A DNA stretch of 64,000 nt. Source: Euonymus europaeus. Lineage: Eukaryota; Streptophyta; Magnoliopsida; Celastrales; Celastraceae. The notes beneath the pieces were generated by a model. It had not been told where the DNA came from. It was given only the letters and a program-made list of their open reading frames with translations, and ran no database searches. The position numbers were made by a program, and so were the translations under genes. This document shows positions 1-12,378 of the stretch, piece by piece (the first letter of the stretch is position 1; every line of letters begins with the position of its first letter). The stretch is taken from the NCBI GenBank assembly GCA_963580455.1, contig OY756967.1:5416501-5480500 (forward strand), read 5' to 3'.

Positions 1-625
1 CATGCGAGGGATAAGAATACACGTGTTTGTATATCCTAAAACCTTGCCTTTGTTTCCTTCAATGGCTCAGTAACTGCTCCATTGCTCTTCTAGGCATGTC
101 AAGCTAGACCATAATATTACCGCTTTGAATATGGGGTAATGCTATGAACAAATACCTTTATGGAAATCTCTATGCACCACCTATGTGGCAGTTGGTGTGA
201 CTTTTTACGCACTGATTTGTTTTCTTTTATGAGGATCTGTCTAGTGTTGGAGCACACTCATAAAGTGCAGTAGTTGCCTGAACTATCTACACTGCATTTG
301 TATCGCAGACATTCAAGACAGTATTTTTTTGCTTGATGTTGTTTCTTTTTAATCCATCTCTACTTTACAGTACATTGTTTGGAACTCTAAATGTTACAAT
401 CATTAGAAGTAGAAGCATTTTCTTTGGGGAATATCTTTAAAGCGATTCCCATGAATGTGTTTTTTCCTATGGGGATTTTATTTATCGTTAGTTTTATAGA
501 TGATTTTTTGTCTTGTATGTTCGATTCTAAATGAGAGCTTCGACAGCGTTTTTTGCATCTTTTTAGTCCTTTAATATTATTGTCCGACTTTGATTGTTAT
601 TTTTTTATATCTGCATGGTTGTCAG
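1..625. other. VDAC intron sequence
   Basis: T-rich non-coding DNA ending in an acceptor AG at 624-625. I find no upstream VDAC exon here, so it is read as part of the intron before the first visible exon. Confidence 0.6.
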
Positions 626-2186
626 TTGCTTACAACCATCACAGTTGATGAACCTGCTCCCGGGTTGAAGACAATTTTTTCCTTCAGAGTTCCTGATCAA
701 AGGTCAGGAAAGGTAAGCAGTTTAATAATAGGCTTCAAAGTCAATTGATCTGAGTTTTTCTTATGAGATTGAGATAAGGATGATTTTCCTCTTTTACGTG
801 AAAATTTTTATTTGCTGCCAAAAGTTTAAGTGGGAAAGTTTTCTGATTTTCCATAATTTTGTGACAGGTGGAACTTCAATATCTGCATGACTATGTAGGG
901 ATAAGCTCAAGTATTGGGTTGACAGCAAACCCTGTTGTCAACTTCTCTGGTGTAATCGGTACTAATATTGTTGGACTAGGTACTGATCTCTCATTTGACA
1001 CCAAAACTGGCAATTTCACCAAATGCAATACTGGTTTGAGCTTTTCAAATGCGGATCTGATTGCTTCGTTGACTCTGTGAGTGGTTAATCTTCTTTTTTT
1101 GATGATCCTGGAATCTTTGTTCAGTTGATGCTGTTTTTCTGGGTTATGAAGTGCATAAACCTCTTTTATATTGAACAGGAACATATTTTCCTCTTGATGG
1201 AGTCCCGTCCTTTGCATCTGCTTTTGTTTCATATGTTTGACCTGTCATCACATTATTTCTTCGAATTTCTTTTTTCAGCTCTGCTGCAAAATGGTGTTAA
1301 AAATTAACCTACTTTCTCGCCGTAGGTGATATCGTTACATGATTGACTTATTTATGTACTTTTTCTTGTTTTAAATTTGTTGTTGGTAGTCCGGAGGTCT
1401 ATTTCACTTATCCACAATGACTCTTGTTTTAAATTTGTTGTTGGTGGTCTGGAGGTCTATTTCACTTATCCACAATGACATCGCTTTGCTTCTTTTTTTC
1501 CTTCTTCTAATTATAGAAACCTTAATGGTTTTAAAATGGAGTGTATAGTGACTTAAAATCCTTGTTCATTGAGCTCGAGCTTTAGACTCATGTCTTCTTT
1601 GCTATATGCTCTTGCTCATGGATTTTTCAATTCGATGCTGAGCTCAATGCCACTTTCAGTTTAAATGATTAAATATTTGTTGTTGGAACATCGTATAATG
1701 AGTATATATTGGTACATAATTTTGAATGGGATCTCTATAATAGATGTTAAGTTTGGCTTCATGCTGGTGTCATTGCTCCGCTCTTCTGGACTGTATTGGT
1801 GTATCCTATTACACCTATACCTTGATTTGTCCTTGGAAGTTTTCCCCAGCTTATCAAATGACTTGTATGTGTGATACAGGAATGACAAGGGTGACTCAGT
1901 TAATGCGTCCTACTACCATATTGTGAACCCATTGACTAGCACAGCTGTTGGTGCTGAGATTTCCCATAGCTTCTTAACCAACGAGAATACTATCACTATT
2001 GGCACTCAACATGCTTTGGATTCATTGACTACTGTGAAGGCGCGTGTTAACAATTTTGGCAAGGCAAACGCTCTGATCCAGCATGAATGGCGGCCAAAAT
2101 CATTCTTCACTTTATCTGGAGAAGTAGACACAAAGGCTATCGAAAAGAGTGCCAAGGTTGGATTAGCTCTGGCTCTTAAGCCATGA
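626..2186 (+). CDS. VDAC: Mitochondrial outer-membrane porin (VDAC), 3' exons only
   Basis: Voltage-dependent anion channel: a 19-strand beta-barrel in the outer mitochondrial membrane that passes metabolites and ions. Three exons are seen: 626-712, 868-1076 and 1880-2186 (TGA 2184-2186). All junctions are GT-AG and the joined frame is open for 200 aa. It begins at [15 protein letters not shown] and carries [39 protein letters not shown] and the C-terminal [13 protein letters not shown], all typical of plant VDACs. About 75 N-terminal residues (the helix and first strands) are absent because those exons lie left of the window; nothing like them is visible in 1-625. The exon 2/3 junction splits a Leu codon. 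Intron 713-867 is short; intron 1077-1879 contains a 58-bp tandem duplication. An inverted repeat begins about 100 bp after the stop and probably lies in the 3' UTR. Family assignment is secure; the paralogue number is not. Confidence 0.95.
1365..1480 (+). repeat. 58-bp tandem duplication in VDAC intron
   Basis: Two near-identical copies (1365-1422 and 1423-1480) starting cttgttttaaatttgttg and ending tccacaatga differ at only a few positions. It is a recent local duplication inside the second visible intron. Confidence 0.85.
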
Positions 2187-2288
2187 GTTTTTAGTAATTT
2201 TGGTTGAGAGCTGGATGGGAGGGATTGGGATCGCAATATGTTTTTTCTATTCAACTTTCTCATCTTTAATGGCTGGTTGCCTGTGATG

Positions 2289-3610
2289 AGTGACAAAATA
2301 TATAAAACATATATGTTAATTGTGAATATTTATGAAACATTAATGATTTAAAGTTATAGTTTTGCATATGTAATTAGTAAATGATATGTTTAAAGTGACT
2401 TTGGTTATTTCATTATATTGTCTAGGCCAAAGATATTGTTTGATATAAGCTCAAGTTAGTCCAAGTGAAGTGAAGCATGACACTTTACACAAAGAAGAAT
2501 CCAATTTGTTTACATCCACTTGAGAGCTTATTTGCAATTCAAGATTAAACTTTGTTCACTTACTATTTTTAATATTTATTATCTTTAGACATTATTTTTT
2601 TCATCTTATCAACCACTACTTCAACTTGCTCAAGCCACTTGTTTGTGCTCCCAAGTAAAAAATTACAAAGTAAGAGAGAATTTGAGAGGTGAATTGTATG
2701 TATTGTGATATTGTAATATTACCTCATTCTTTCCTTCTAGAATTTGTGAGATAAGTGTGTTATCTATTTCTTTCCTTTTACAATTCTAGCACACTTTCTC
2801 CTTAGAATTTGTGATATGAATTGTGAGTTATATTATTCTACAACTGAATAATCTCAATACATGTCCTTAAGTTAGCTACTCAAAGAAATAGAGTATCAAA
2901 ATTCACATAACATAGGTAAACCAAAATCACCAAATTTGTAGAAATTGAAAATACACATTGTTTATAGTATTGAAAACATGTATAGGGCTTCAAGATTAAG
3001 CCCTAACTAATAGAGATTTAGTTACACATGTCTTAATATAACTCACAATTCATATCACAAATTCTAAGAAGAAAGTGTGCTAGAATTGTAAAAGAAAAGA
3101 AGTAGATAACACACTTATCTTACAAATTTTAGAAAGAAAGAATGAGATAATATTACAATATCACAATACATACAATTCACCTCTCAAATTCTCTCTTACT
3201 TGATAGTTTTTTTCTCTCTTCATCCCACTCCCTATATATAGAACTTGGGAGCACAAACAAGTGGCTTGAGCAAGTTGAAGTAGTGGTTGATAAGATGAAG
3301 TGAATAATGTTTAAAGATAGTAAATACTAACAATAGTAAGTGAACAAAGTTTGATCTTGAATTGCAAGTAGGCTCCCAAGTGGATGAAAGCAAATTGAAT
3401 TCATCTTTGTGTAGAGTGTCATACTTCACTTCACTTGGGCTAACTTGAGCTTATACCAAATAATATCTTTGGGTTAGAAAATACAATGAAATAACCAAAG
3501 TCACTTTAAACATACCATTTACTAATTACATATGCAAAACTATAACTTTAAATCATTAATGTTCCATAAATATCCACAATTAACACATATGTTTCATATA
3601 TTTTGTCACT
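2289..3610. repeat. Long inverted repeat (fold-back element) next to VDAC
   Basis: The left arm (2289-2834) and right arm (3034-3610) are reverse complements over most of their length with scattered mismatches, separated by about 200 bp. Outer ends are AGTGACAAAATATAT and its complement. The right arm has about 40 extra bases (roughly 3200-3243) including TATATATA at 3233-3240, read on the - strand. The arms resemble a pair of LTR-like sequences in opposite orientation, or a fold-back transposon. I find no clear target-site duplication. A poly(A)-like AATAAA at 3671-3676 lies beyond the element, so it may have inserted into the VDAC 3' UTR (inference). Confidence 0.88.
3233..3240 (-). promoter_or_regulatory. 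TATA-like box in right arm of the inverted repeat
   Basis: TATATATA is present only in the right arm; the left arm lacks the roughly 40-bp segment around it. Transcription from it on the - strand would run through the inner right arm, the loop and the left arm towards the VDAC 3' end. Function is inferred only. Confidence 0.3.
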
Positions 3611-3994
3611 GTTGGACAGATAGATGGTACTTCGAAATATTAATATTTTTTGTGGTTTTTGCACTGTAAAAATAAAATTTTATGGGGTTACTCTTGTGCC
3701 CTTTGGTTCCCTAGGATCTCTGGTCACCTCAACTGAAGTTGAAATACAGTATTCGAAGGATTCGACTTGAGCATTTTGTTTAAGTTTCTTGTGGCGATTT
3801 CGTCATTTCCAATTTTCCATTGTGTTATTGCTAAATTATTACGTTTCTGGCAGGTTTTGTGGTCATATTGATGGCCGACTAATTTTGATGTGCTTTATTT
3901 ATTTTTTTATTATCACAAATCTCATGTGAAAGTGGAATGGTTTGTTGTAATTGTGATAGAGTGACGCTAGATCCACTTAAAATATGATCCCAAA

Positions 3995-4560
3995 AATTAG
4001 GGATGTGAAAAACATTCATACTCGGTCGGTATTTGTACAATTGGTTCATAATAGTATGTCCCGTTAAATTAATGGATATTGATATTTTCATTGGATAAAT
4101 AACGAGATGGGTTTGTTGAAATCCATCTCGTACCCGTATCTTATTACTCATATGTCTACAATTTATAATATATGTGTAATACTTATATATATATATATAT
4201 ATATATATTAATTATAGAATTAACAAGAATAAATAACTAAATTTAGACCCGTAAAATATATTAATTTTTCTAGTAAACTTATTGATGTATTTATTTATTC
4301 TATGAGCATTATATCATTGTCAAACTCATGCATTCAACATAAATGGTTTCGTATATAATTTATTATAATTCACCATGCTTTTAAAATTTATTTTAATTTT
4401 CACAATTACAGTTGGTGGGATGAGGAAATAGGTAGAGATTCTCCATCCCAATGAGTATGGGGATAGGATACAAATTAAAATATCCAGCGATAATATAATT
4501 TGTCTTATGGGCATAGGAAAAAGTAAAATGGTCTCCACCTCATTGACATCTTTACCCAGG
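3995..4560. mobile_element. Degraded hAT-like MITE (tentative)
   Basis: The region begins with TTAGGGATGTGAAAA and ends near TTGACATCTTTACCC, an imperfect inverted pair. In between are decayed motifs of the type gagatgggtttg, tacccgtatc and tgagtatggggatagg, as in AGGGATGGCAA hAT MITEs; compare the clear one at 62899-63499. It contains an (AT)n run at 4184-4208. No target duplication was recognised, so boundaries are approximate. Confidence 0.35.
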
Positions 4561-5095
4561 ACCACTTCACATATAACCCTTCAAAATTAATTTGGGTGAA
4601 ATGAGAGTTATATTTTATGGGAGGCCCACTCCACATCAATTAGGAGTACGAGAGTTATATTTTTGTCTCAAATACTATTCATTGTGATATTGCAGTGACT
4701 AATGCTTGGCTTTCTAGTTCATCTTATTGATTGTCTAAGAATTAATTCTTGTTTGTTTGTGTAAGAGGGCATTATTAATACGACAGCAACAAACTTTGAA
4801 GAAGTGGTTGCTGTTGTTACCAACTCTCCCATTCAATGAATATTATTTGGTCCATGTAATACATGATCCCATTACCTTAAATGGGGCAGTAATTCCTCCT
4901 CAAGCAAGGTCACCTGAAGAGGATATTTCTAGTCTCCATTGGGGTACACAAAGTAATTACATGCAAAGCTAATGGAGAATACAACCAAAGATCAATGTTT
5001 TTTTGGAGAGATGACACAGGAATCCTCATTTGTACTATACTCAATGACCTAATCTGGAGAAGCTGATGCAGACTTCAAGTCATGATACTGGCATG
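4561..5095. other. Intergenic, downstream of PBL34-like gene
   Basis: AT-rich sequence with no convincing coding exon. The bases just left of 5096 are the likely 3' UTR of the minus-strand kinase. Confidence 0.5.
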
Positions 5096-8000
5096 CTATG
5101 ACTCTTTCACATTAGGTCGTGGCGACTGACGAGGATGACGGTAAGGAGAACCATGAGGAACATTAAGACTGGATAAGCTCCTAACTGGTTGTCTGTTCCT
5201 TGTTATGAATCCTCCTTGCGGTTTACTGCCACTTTTAGCATTCGTGTTCATCTTGGAACGATCAACTTGCATGGTTTGGAAGTAATGCGAAGAGCTGGCC
5301 ATATCCTTGAGGTTTGGCAAAGGCTTCAGGGTGTCAACAACTTCACTCATCCGAGGTCGGGCTTTGGGGTCACGGCTAAGACATTGTGCAGAAAGCTGGG
5401 CTGCTTTCTGAGAACCTTTAATAGAGAAATGACCTTCAAGACGAGGATCTAATAACCGATAGAACCTTTTCCTGTCTCCAAGATGCGGCCTCGCCCATTC
5501 AACAAGGTTGTGCTCCCCATTTGGCCTGTTTTTGTCCATTGATCGACGACCTGTAATCATTTCCAGTAAAACTACTCCAAAGCTATAGACATCACTCTTG
5601 GACGTTAAATGTCCTAAGCCCACAAGGACAAATATTAGTTTTGCATCAAATCAATATATAATAGCCAGTACTTCCATAACCCAAGATCTAATATAAGTCA
5701 GATGATGTATACAGTATTGCAGACAAACAGTTGAGAATGTGAATTATAAAATTCATAAAGAGTGCTTGCCAAAGGATTCGGGTAGGAAAAAAACAGAATT
5801 AGGCAGCAGCATATGCTGTTAACTCCAAAAAGAAGTATTTCTTAGCTGCTGCCACCCCCAACACCAACCCCAAATGGGCACTCATATCGAATCACATAAA
5901 CATTACAGCCAACCACACCATGATATTGCCATTATGTTATTACCACATCACTAACAGCCTCATTTGGTTATTAATTCTGAACGCCTTGCGGTCTTGCCCC
6001 CCAAATTTCACATTTCATGTTTCCTGCTACTTCCACAACAATGGGTACAAGATTGTTCTTTACCATGAATTAAAGTATATAAGATCTTACAAACAAAATT
6101 TAAAATGCAACAATTGTTCGAAAGTCTCAAAACCGTCTAATACTGAGGCGAAATCCTTAGATGATGTACACAGAGAAGAATACCGCACTCAACCAGAAAA
6201 TAAGTATATTTTGGTTGAATGAAGAAGCACATCAAAAGATGGACTCAATTTATGATCATGAGTATTTGATTGAACAATTCAATACTAGGAAAGGATGAAA
6301 AGGAAATCAACCAGTCACGCAAATTAATGCAGTGCCCCCACATCAACTACTGTAAGTCAAGGTTTTGTAAGTGCCTCAAGCACTTAAAGATAGATAGTTG
6401 TAAAATTCATGGAAGGACATTCACATACAATGGCCTGAAACCGAAGTGCTTGCTGTTAAATGCTTACTTAAAATTCAAGTGTCCCTATAAGGCTATAACA
6501 ATTAAGAGGCTATGCCAATGTGGGTTGCAAGGAAATCAAAAGCTAATTTGCACACTCTAATATAAATGTTAGAACACTCACCGGTCATTACATATTCAGG
6601 GGCAGCGTAGCCATAAGTTCCCATAACCCGAGTAGATACATGAGTTTTATCTCCCTCAGGACCATCTTTAGCGAGTCCAAAATCAGAAAGTTTGGCATTA
6701 TAATCCTAGAAAGGAAAATTTTAAAAAATATATAAGGGTGAAGTGAGTAATTTATAGGATTGAATTTGGTATTGTTTGATATGTAAGTCGCTTACCGCAT
6801 CTAATAAAATATTAGATGTCTTAAAGTCACGGTATATCACTGTCCTTTCAGCCTCTTCATGAAGAAATGCAAGACCCTTCGCAGCGCCGAGTGCAATTTT
6901 CATCCTAATCGCCCACGGAAGAGGCAAGGACCCTTCTGCATATTAAATGGTTGTTACCAGAAAACATTAAACATGGATCATATAGCTGTGAATGTCTAAA
7001 GTATCACAGCAATATTTAGATAATGGAAAAGAGAGTACCAACACAATGCAAAAAAATTGAAGTTCCACAATATATTGACCCAATCCAACAGTAACTGACA
7101 TCAAGTCGTTGACTTGTTGTAAAATGCCATACATTATATGCGCAAAGCACTAGCTGTTTATGGAAACATACACAATGATAAGCATTAGAAATTATAGTTT
7201 AGTATCCATCAAAAGTCCCAATATAAAGGCTTAGATGATGATGATGATGATGATATCCATCAAAAGTCTAAACCTAATTGAAGTATCATTCTAATTGACA
7301 TACTAGACTCTCTGTCACACGCATGCATGTGAATTTTACACCAGGCAGAGAAAATGCAGCAGAAATTCTATAAGAGAGCAGTGGTTGGCGATGGCATTTT
7401 CAGAAAATAGTAGGTGGATTTCTCAATTTAGCAAGAATAAATTACTATTTTACCAATGACTATAAATGATTCAAGGGTAGCAAAATTTATTGTGAAAGAC
7501 GGAGACATTAACTTATGATCTCTTTTATTAGGAGCATAGATGAGTTGGAAGGGTTTTTATTGCAAATGGACGTCTCACAAAAAATTGATTAGCAATTCAT
7601 TCTTGAGTAAACTAAAGGCATCATTGCAAATATAATCATCATTGATCAAATCTAGTATTTTGCAAGCTGCTTACATTGCCCTAGCTAGACCACCCAAAAG
7701 TGGGTGATCTAGCTGACAATACACAGCTCAACGGTTACCACTACTTGCTAGTTGCTACAACAAACATGTACTTGAGCAACCTGAAGGTATCGTGACTGAG
7801 ATAGGGCAGGAAATGAAGCATTGAAACCCAGGTTACTACAATATCCATGACCGTAGTTGGCAACTTCTGAATTCAGACTAAGCTTGAAACTCAATTAGGT
7901 ACCTCAACAAAATCATTTGAAGATAACAACAAATCATGATCGAGAAGTACATTTTATAATTGTCATGTTAATGCATGGTCAACATTTTAGCAAAACTTGT

Positions 8001-10106
8001 TTCCATCCATGGACAAAACAACTCCAAAATCTCTAATTTCCCATAGAACAGACAATAATGAATTACTATATAGGATATTCCAGAATTCCCATCAAGAAAA
8101 CACCTAAACAAGCTTGTAAAAGAAAGATGGGCTATGAATTACAATAGCTGTCATGATATTAGCTCATGAAAACCATAGCAGATATCAAACCCAAATCACA
8201 AATTCAGGTCCCTCTAGTTTCAAATACTTCCAACTTTTGCTAGACTACAAATAATAGCCTGCATCAGGCTGAATCGAGTAATGGCAGTCAATAACACCGC
8301 TAAGACATTTCTGATTTCCCCCACACCCCTTAAAAAATATATTGCCCTTAATTATTATTTATCAAGTTATAAATGCACTGCGTCAGTTCGTTCTATTTTC
8401 TTGTGCACTTCTTGTAATTTTCTTCATTTCAGAATCTCAGATAAATAGTTTCCTACCATATCAAATTGGTAAAGATAGACATGAAGCATTATCCACACAT
8501 TTAAACTATGTATGAAACATAAAATCCGCTTTCTAAATTCAGTTATGACTTTTACATCCAAAAATAAGACGCTAGAGTCACATGAAAAAAACCCAACTTT
8601 CCCTCATCAATATCAATATGTAAGGATATAATACCAAAGACAAAAAAAAATTGAATTTACATCTATAAAATGGTCAATCACATACTTCTAAAGAGATGGT
8701 TCTCCAAACTTCCTCGTGGCATAAACTCGTACGCCAGCAGCCTATGATCATCTTCAATGCAATAACCAATCAATTTAACCAAATTGGGATTGCGAAGGTT
8801 GCCAAGAAAATTAACTTCAGCCTGACATATGGCAAAAATAGTGAAATTTTAATCAGAAACAAATTAAAATGAGGGCAAGAGAGAGGCACAAAGAAAAGAG
8901 GCATACTAGCCATTCTTTATGGCCCTGAATTCCATCCTGGTTGAGGGTTTTAACAGCAAGAGTAAGCCCAGTTCCAGGTTTCACAGGAGCAGTTCCATTC
9001 TCTTCTACCCAACCTTTGAAAACGCAACCAAAACCACCCTCTCCAAGAAGACTTTCGGGTCTGAAGTTCCTAGTTGCTAATTTTAGCTCATTAAATGTAA
9101 ATTTCCGAAGTTGAGAAGCTATCTTCAGTTCCTCGCTGAATTTAGGTGTTGATGAAGTACTTTCAGCATTACTGGTGGTTGTAGAGGACATATTTGGAAC
9201 AATTGGTGGACCTCTGCTTTTCCCGTTTGCAGGTTTGTTCTCTACTGATACACACAAATACAATACAATTAAATGAATATACCTTGGTTGTATCCACTCT
9301 AGTAACTATTTGCAAACCTCCATTAAAGTACATTCAATGTACCCCTACAATTAAGAACTAAAAGACAAACCACAGCTATCAAAAGTTTAATATACTCAGG
9401 TAAAATATAAAATGATCATAATGCATTCAGAACAACATATGAACGTCCATGCTACATTACTACTGTGAAAATTAGAGAGGCTCCATTTGTCTGAACAAAG
9501 CTTTCAATAAGCTTTGCAATGCAGAACCAGAACATCCCGTCATTGACATTTAACACACTTAGATTACCATTTCAGCGACCTATAACAATTGAAGCAAAAA
9601 CAACAAAACGCTATAAAAAAAGTTTGGTACTGCTTCTCACATCTCCTTCCAGTCATGAACACAGTTTCCATCAAACATTTTAACTGTATTTACAGCAAGG
9701 TGATTCCAGCGGAATTGGTCCCATACTAAAAGAAACAATTTCTTACAATAACTTTCTAATAATCTCAAAAAAAATCATCACGTACCTTTCCTTGATTTAG
9801 CCAGACCCATATAACTCAATTCTTAAACAATAACTTAAAATTATCGCCTTCCTGGGAAAATTATCTGACAAAGAACAGAAAACAAAGGGAAGGAACGAAA
9901 AAAGGAAACTTACCATATTGGGTACTAATACCACTCATGGAACTATCAACTTTTGATCTTGAAGGCATGCAGCTTCCCATAATCCTCAATTTGACCCAAC
10001 ACCCAATCTCTTCCTCTCCCCTGGCCTCATTTTTTTTCGATTTCTTCTCCTTCGATTTATCCACCACCCACTTCTCCACCTTCATAGAATCAGGACCTAA
10101 ACTCAT
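5096..10106 (-). CDS. PBL34: Receptor-like cytoplasmic kinase, RLCK-VII (PBL34/35/36-like), complete
   Basis: Membrane-associated Ser/Thr kinase acting downstream of pattern- and hormone-receptor kinases. Six exons on the minus strand: 9914-10106, 8907-9244, 8686-8821, 6796-6935, 6582-6705 and 5096-5613. All junctions are GT-AG and phases match, giving 482 aa (Arabidopsis PBL34 is of similar length). The N-terminal region has [20 protein letters not shown], then [11 protein letters not shown]. The kinase domain follows: GEGGFGCV 132-139, catalytic Lys163 (LAVKTLN), YRDFKTSN with Asp259 (an RD kinase), DFG 277-279, [15 protein letters not shown] activation segment, [15 protein letters not shown]. 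The Ser/Arg/Pro-rich tail ends RPNVKES. The ATG at 10104-10106 (MSLGPDS) is the first in frame with this conserved N-terminus. All catalytic residues are present, so it looks functional. PBL35 or PBL36 are equally possible orthologues. Confidence 0.95.
6936..8685 (-). other. Large intron 3 of the PBL34-like gene
   Basis: A 1.75-kb intron between GTATG donor and TGCAG acceptor (minus strand). It has a (GAT)n run near 7238-7252 and a short nearby repeat of tatccatcaaaagtc; no coding exon was seen. Confidence 0.6.
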
Positions 10107-10390
10107 CTTCTTCTCTCAAACCTACCAAAAAAAGCTCAAACTTTATTTTTAACAAAGAGAACCCATTTCAGAAAACCTCCCCTATTGACTCTTCACACCC
10201 ATCGAACCCCAAACAAAAACTGGAATCAAAGCTACTAATACCCAGTCGAAAATTTTAGCCCATAGCTCAAAATTTAGTGATAGCGCAGAGAACCCATCTC
10301 AAAAACATCTCCATCTGAATTGATGAAAACCAATCAAACACGAAGGGATTTACAAATGAGAGCCAGCAGTTTGTGAAATTTTAGTCAAAA

Positions 10391-10515
10391 GGCCTAGAGG
10401 GAGAGGGAGGGAGAGAGAGAGAGTGCTTGAGAAAGAGGAAAAGTGTTCAACTAGGGGCAGTCGGGCAGTTGGAAACAGAGGAAACGGGCAAGATGGGCAA
10501 GAGAGAGAGAGAGGT
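10391..10515 (-). promoter_or_regulatory. GA/CT-rich leader or promoter tract of PBL34-like gene
   Basis: GA-rich on the plus strand, so CT-rich on the coding strand, in two clusters about 290-410 bp upstream of the ATG. CT-rich tracts are common in plant 5' UTRs and core promoters. No clear TATA box was identified, so the start site is unknown. Confidence 0.4.
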
Positions 10516-12378
10516 ATTGGTAACAACAGTAACCTCAGCATATTCCAGACAAGAAATCATGTATTTAAAGAACACAGAAATGGATATACTATTAATACTT
10601 GTTTAGGATTTGTATTCATGAACCAGTACCAACCCACTACCTCTCTCACCTTGTGCCAACTTCCAAGTCAAATAATTGAGATCCATCTCTCTCTCTTTTA
10701 TATTTGTTTCCATACTCGAATGAACTAATTACATAGTTCATTGACTGGTGTAACATAAAGAAATAATATATATTTTTTGGGCTAAAATTCAGAGACACCC
10801 CCTTCCTTATTTTTTCCCCTTAAATCTAAAATTCAGCATGCAGCTTCCCATTTTGTATTTCTATCAATAATACCAAAATTGTTGTTTAAAAAAAAAACCA
10901 AAATTGTTTAGAATTTTGGTATTAGTAGGAAGATCCGATCGATTTGTGTATTGGGCTTTTTTGTTTGTTTTTGTTTTTTACTACAAGGAAAATAAAGTTT
11001 TGGACTTTATTACCCTAAGAAGCCATATAAACCAAAACCCAATAGGGGAGTGGGTCCTAACTAATATAGTAATCAATCAATGTAATCACATGATGGGTTT
11101 TGTTTTTATCACAAAATGATTATTTTTCCAATTTGGATGTTAGAAATCTTAACTCTCCATTCAATGGAACATAATTCAACAAATGTAAAGTAAATTTGAT
11201 AAAAGAGTGACATTATTTTCAACATTTCAGCAAATAGAAACAAGACTGATGATTAATAATGGGGAAAATTTGTTATGGATAAAACTTGTTTTACTTTTCA
11301 ATGGTGGCTATCAGTGACGAAAACAATTTGGTACACTGACGGCATTAAAGCGACAGCTCCTAATTCATTATAATTATTAAAATTAAACTTCATTAATGTA
11401 AGTTATAAATTATATTTATTTTTAGTCAAATTTTGAATTTTTTTAAAGAAAAAAAAAAGTTGTTTTGCTGTAAAAATTACCATGGAATGGAATCTTCACC
11501 ATAGAATAGACCATAGTGTATGTCATAGGACAGCAAATAAAGTAAACTTGAAAGCATTTTAGTACTACGGATGATGCTTTTTGTTCTTTTTCAGAACACA
11601 AATAGCATTTTATGTTTGTCTTATTTGATAACAAAAAGAAAAGCTATTTATTAAAATTAAAATCCTCTGTTTCCAATGATTGGATCATCCCAAGGTGAAG
11701 AAGTTCACACTTCACACTACTCTGATAATAATATATTAGAAATGGACAAAAACCAACTAAACTCCTGCAATCTTGATCCTAATTTCAACTTTATTGGACA
11801 AAAACCACCTAAGCTCTTGTAATCGTGATCCTAATTTCAACTTTATTAACTTCACTGGATTTGAAATGTTGAACAGCTGGTGTATTGGTTGTCAACAAAG
11901 CACACTCTTGAAATGAAAGTTGAGAGAATGCATAGCTATCACTTTCAACATTTTTCTATGCTTAGAAGAAAATCACCATCATAATCCTCACTTTTTCCAT
12001 GGAAGTATAGAATAGAAGGAAAAAACAAACCTATAAAGTCAGACATCTCCAAGTGCAACAGAAGCATGTATAACTTAAAGTTGGGAATGCCATGGCTGAA
12101 GACTCCAAAAGTGGAGTTTGAACAAAAGCCCTCAATTTGCATTGAACTTCTTTAAATTAGTGTTGGATATAAAGACGATAAAAACATGTGCTTTTGAATT
12201 TCATAGCAACAGGGGAACACATGATCAAAACTAGAACTAGCATCAGGACCACACCTCAGAAAATGTGAATTAGTAGCCGACTAGGGTGGGTGGCAAATCT
12301 ACCAAAAAGCATACAACAATGGATTTAGAGGTCTTTAGTCCTGAGGCAAAAGAAGCTTGCATACAGTGCTAAAATGCT
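10516..12378. other. Intergenic between PBL34-like and CLP1 genes
   Basis: AT-rich, no coding exon recognised. It contains a 52-bp tandem duplication (about 11743-11846, unit starting ggacaaaaaccaact). Bases just left of 12379 are the likely CLP1 3' UTR. Confidence 0.5.

Noticed and set aside
2281..3620. Target-site duplication for the VDAC inverted repeat
   Set aside because: Flanks (ctgtgatg and gttggaca) do not match, so I did not assign a transposon superfamily.
5189..5452. Plus-strand 87-codon frame
   Set aside because: Antisense to the last exon of the PBL34-like kinase, with no independent support.
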